Under the pieces are notes generated by a model. It did no database searches, was not told the DNA's origin, and was given only the letters and a program-made list of their open reading frames with translations. Both the position numbers and the translations under genes were made by a program. Source: Apostichopus japonicus (taxonomy: Eukaryota; Echinodermata; Holothuroidea; Aspidochirotida; Stichopodidae). Taken from it: a DNA stretch of 64,000 bases. The stretch lies in the NCBI RefSeq assembly GCF_037975245.1, contig NC_092565.1, positions 7,556,999 to 7,620,998 on the forward strand, written 5' to 3'. This document shows, piece after piece, positions 60,001-64,000 of this stretch; position 1 is the stretch's first letter; every line of letters begins with the position of its first letter.

Positions 60001-63000
60001 ATAACTACCATCAATTTTCGAGGCAATTCTAACACATACCGAGGCTAAACACTGAATTTCAGCCCTACCTATTCCAGCCATCTGAAAACACAGAAACGTT
60101 CAGAAACTTACAACTGCCAAAGATGAGACCCTCCACAATTTCCACTGCCACAAAGTTTTGAAGTGGATATGTGAACAGCACTCCTATGCAGATGGTTGCA
60201 TTAATTATTAAGATCACGATGGGATTGGTGTGGCCGGCTAGACTCCATATGAGGACCTGTCCGACGTTATTTCCGTACTTCAGGTACCCTATAACACCCA
60301 TGAAACAATAGATACCAGTAAACAATAAAAGGGCACCGTACAGCAGGACAGGGTAAAGACTTCGATTCCCCTCCATGCTGGTCTCAATGGGGATAATCTG
60401 TAAGAAAAGCAAATATAACATAAATACAGCTTAAATACCAGAAGATGCAGTCGGCTCTTCAACAAACCATAACACTTTGTATTTGTTTTATTTGTGTTGT
60501 ATTTATTTTATTTGTGTTGCATTTGTATTGTATTTGTGTTGCATTTGTGTTGTATTTGTGTTTTATTTGTGTTGTATTTGTTTTGTGTTGCATTTGTATT
60601 GTATTTGTGTTGTATTTGTTTCATTTGTGTTGTATTTATTTTATTTGTGTTGCATTTGTATTGTATTTGTGTTGTATTTGGTTGTTGCATGTACCACAAA
60701 AGAGGAGCACAACAAATGCTTGGAGTTTTATCTTTACAATGATTTCATGGTTTCTTTTTAAAAGTTACATCCGTGGCGGGTTCTTTATTGATGTTGCGAT
60801 CGATAGTTTAGTTAGTTTGTGTTACATACTTCATTTTGTACAGTAAGCATGTTACAATATTACTAATGGATGCACTCAGTGTCATTTGAATTTTGTTCAG
60901 AAGGAGAAGTTCACAAGGAAAAGTAATGCTTGCACTTCAAACAAGAGTCAGGCAGCAGAATACAATGAGATGAACTGTGTACCAAGGAGTGTAGAGCTGT
61001 AAAGAAGTGGTACGCAACCTTTTGCCAGTGACTTTAGAAAGTTAACTTTGCATGTGAAATACGACTTCACTTGATCGACTGACAAATTTAAAACAAACAA
61101 AAAATAGTTTTGTTATTTTATATTAGTATTATAGTGTTTAAATTAGTGTTATATATTTTGTTTATAAACATGTGTTTCAATTACCATAGTATTTGGTTAT
61201 AAAGATTTCTTTCATGACAGTTCACAACATATTTTCAGAAGTTTTTGAGGATTTTCCTGGGAAGTTCTCTTGCCCCCCCCCCCCCTCCCCCACCCCCACC
61301 AACATATATTTCCATGATCCACGTTTTGGTCAAAGCTCAGGTTTATGGACCACTGGTGTAAAGCACTCATTACATCAAGTGACCTTACTAATTTCATTTG
61401 AAATTAAACCTAGGATTAAAATACCTGAAATATAAAAATTCACCGGACTAGAGCATATTTTAAAAATAGTTGCAAGTTTTTCCTCAGAGAACGAATTTTT
61501 GTTTTTTTGTGGAACTCCATGAAAACAAAATATTTAAAGACATTTTTGCAAGTGGCACTAAATTGATCTTAATCCAGTGAGCTGTTTACCACAAGGAGCT
61601 CTGTCCTACTGCAGTCCATAAAACAAAACAGTCACGTCTCCTTTACGCCATAAAGAACTTACGGTTCCTATTCCTTCATACGCCGATGTCACTTGGCCGA
61701 AAAATATGGGAAAGCCAGAGATGTTGGCAGTCCATGTGATTTCATTATTTATTTTAAAATCTGTAGAAGAGAAAGATGAGCAGACAATTAAAAGCAGTTC
61801 TTGTTCGCATTAAATTTAGCGGTAGCTTAAATAACCAGGGTAAGAAGGGTAATTCTGTACATGTCTAGAGGAATCTTAAATTCCTCCAAAGCAATCAGTA
61901 CTGACAATTATCAATTCAACTAAAGTGGATTCGGTACAGTAATGAAAGCCAATCTGGAAACAAAGATTAAAAAACTTTTTTTAGTATACATTCCTCAGAG
62001 TAATGACAACATTAATTGACTGACATGTAAATGGCTGCAACTATTTCCAGTGCTATCTGAATAATTTATGCAAATGGTTAATTGCAAAGACTGTTTGAGC
62101 ATGAATGCACAAACTCTCATGATATAAGAGAACGTTTGGGATAAATTTGTTCTGTCTAGACATGTTCAGCTTTCACCATATCTTCCGTTTTGACCACGTT
62201 CCACCTCAAACGTTCTTTTGACTCCATGAATTAATTACAACTTTTTCGACCCATCATCTGCTGTTTGGTCAAAATCAAACTTAAAACCCTAGGAGTAGAC
62301 TTTTTGTGAGTTTGGCTCTCTGACCTCTTTTGAACCCAAATGACTTTTGACCTTAAAGTTAGGTACAAGTATTAGTACACATTATCTGCCGATCAGTATG
62401 GTTAAGTTTGATCAAAATCAAACATATAGCCTGGGAGAAGTCAGATTTTACATTTTTTTGCTGTTTTGATCACTTTTGAGTTTTGACATCATATGACCTT
62501 GACCCTAAAATAAACCATCATCTAACTGACCACAATGACCAAGTTTGGTGAAAATCAAAACATAACTGTTCACAGTGAGTGCTTTCTCTTTTTACTCATT
62601 CATTCTGAAATGAGCATTATATATTAATAGTTACTGTGTCGTAGTGGTTAGCGCCCTGGAACTGATAGATTCACACAAACCCTTAAAATGAGTTCAAGCC
62701 CCTGCTAGAGACAGAATTTTAACTTTCTATGCTTTTCCTCCTTCCAATGGTGAGGTTGAAGTATAAGAGACATGCATTACTGTGGCGCAGTGCTCTCGAA
62801 CTGAGAGTCAGATAAACTCCTTGACATGAGTTCAAGTCCATGCCAGACACGGCATTTCAATTTTCTGCTCTTTTCCATTCTTCCATTCCGAGGTGAGGTT
62901 GAAATGTATTAGAAACGAGCATTATTTCTCAAAAGTTGCTGTGCGGCAGAGGTTAGTGCTCTGGAGCTGAGAGTGTCAGACGAACACCTTGTCATGAGTT

Positions 63001-64000
63001 CAATCCGCAGCCAGGGCTGTTTATTCATTGGGAACCAAACTGGCATTTTTACTTCCTCCAGTAAGACACCAAAATTCAAAACAAGTATTAAAAAAAAGAT
63101 CAATTATATTTTGTCCATTTAGAATTAGCCAGAGAAATGTTTTTAGTACTACTATAAAGCATTTCTTAGTAAATGCTAAGTGTTGCTAGAGAAGGATAAC
63201 ATTTTGCTTCAAAGATGTTTTAACTGGTTAATGGATACTTGAACATAGCTTATTCTATTTCATACCAAATCAGTTCATTGACAGGACTTTTCTTAGCCCC
63301 ACCCCCTTTTTTTGAGTTACCTTGCTAACACGCTCGGACGTTGCGTAGCTATATATACGCAGTTTTGCCTTCGTTAAGGAATCAAAAAGCGTCACCATCT
63401 TTGATGCGTTAGTGTCAACGATGAATATCTGATCGGTTTCTTAATTTGTAGTTTAACCCACGAGTAGCTGTGGCATAGACTCACCAATGAAAATGATGAC
63501 TGTGATTGCAATAAACCCAAGGAGTACAGCAAAGTTGGCAAGGGCACTGAAGGGCCCCATATCTCGAATTCGCTTCAACATCGCTAAAGCCATGAAAAAT
63601 AGGAATGGAATTAAGATAAGTAGATGATAATCAACCACATGTTTTTCAGCATCCTTATCTAAGTTTGAACCCATTGTTAAATATTGCCACCAGGACCTAT
63701 CCAGACCATCCGTCAACACCGAGCTCTGGAGACTACCGCCTTCGACCATCGCGGTCGGCGTTACTATATCATGCTTCGTTCTGTTGTACACAAACGTATC
63801 GATGGACTCTTCCAAGGTATCAGCAATGAAGATGAAATAGCTGACGCAGAATCCGAACTGAGTCACAAACAGACAGGCTGTGGTCAGGAAAGACCCTAGC
63901 CGCCCTAGGACTGCACTCGCTACTTCTCCATAAGATATCGTCCTCTCGATTTCGCTCGGGGATATGGATCGCAATCTAGAAGACACGTAACCGGTCAGAG
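57034..64000 (-). CDS. SLC36A-like: SLC36/AVT3-like amino acid transporter, copy 2 (5' part beyond the window)
   Basis: Exons in transcript order: >64000-63485, 61760-61663, 60397-60112, 59376-59246, 58038-57933, 57218-57034. Lengths match copy 1 except exon 5, which is 30 nt longer (10 residues inserted in the EDEQA..EPLLSSG loop). Splice sites are intact and no stop interrupts the frame. Protein changes are more frequent than in VMAT copy 2, for example VLFYKRIVVRVV to VPFYKRGLVRVM, and SFPCFMALAMVKRIRN to PFLFFMALAMLKRIRD. The missing TM1 exon and 5' exons should lie just past the right edge. Confidence 0.88.
60476..60684. repeat. Short-period minisatellite (copy 2)
   Basis: Nearly identical to 26868-27072, with at least one GTATTG/GTGTTG exchange; same artefactual hydrophobic ORFs. 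Confidence 0.85.
62630..63018 (+). repeat. Tandem trimer of tRNA-derived SINE units (copy 2)
   Basis: Same three heads as 29013-29405, with a few substitutions. The trimer predates the large duplication. Confidence 0.7.

Overview
The window is metazoan nuclear DNA: long AT-rich introns, GT-AG exons, abundant (TA)n and poly-C tracts, tRNA-derived SINEs and short inverted-repeat transposons. An aquatic invertebrate is likely, perhaps an echinoderm or other invertebrate deuterostome. That guess rests on repeat style and protein flavour and is low confidence. There is no operon, rRNA or CRISPR array.

Two transporter genes lie tail to tail. A complete vesicular monoamine transporter (VMAT, SLC18 family) runs on + from 6534 to 16284 in 15 coding exons that join in frame to 567 codons plus stop. 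An SLC36/AVT3-like amino acid transporter runs on - from 32220 to 23468 in 7 coding exons (498 codons plus stop), with two likely 5' exons near 32.88 and 35.0 kb. Between their 3' ends (16.6-23.4 kb) are MITEs, a SINE, a conserved minus-strand ORF with a splice donor, and coding-like remnants.

From 42921 to the window end the sequence repeats 10381-~30382 in direct orientation, with SNPs and many indels. The second copy starts inside VMAT exon 4. VMAT copy 2 therefore lacks everything before transmembrane segment 4, while its remaining exons keep frame and splice sites. The second SLC36-like gene is intact as far as it is seen and runs off the right edge. This is either a ~32.5-kb tandem duplication or two haplotypes placed end to end in an assembly.

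The most unusual object is 35935-41612: 5.68 kb bounded by hAT-like ends (CAGCGACGTAGCCAGG and CTAGCTACGTCCCTG) and a perfect 8-bp target duplication, CAATGGCA. It carries a decayed multi-exon gene from a Cys-rich protein family that I recognise from many aquatic-invertebrate gene sets but cannot name. The ~380-bp MITEs near 19 and 21 kb share a subterminal segment with this element. Another insertion (47663-48326, 9-bp target duplication, ~85-bp inverted repeats) is present only in copy 2, with the empty site preserved in copy 1.
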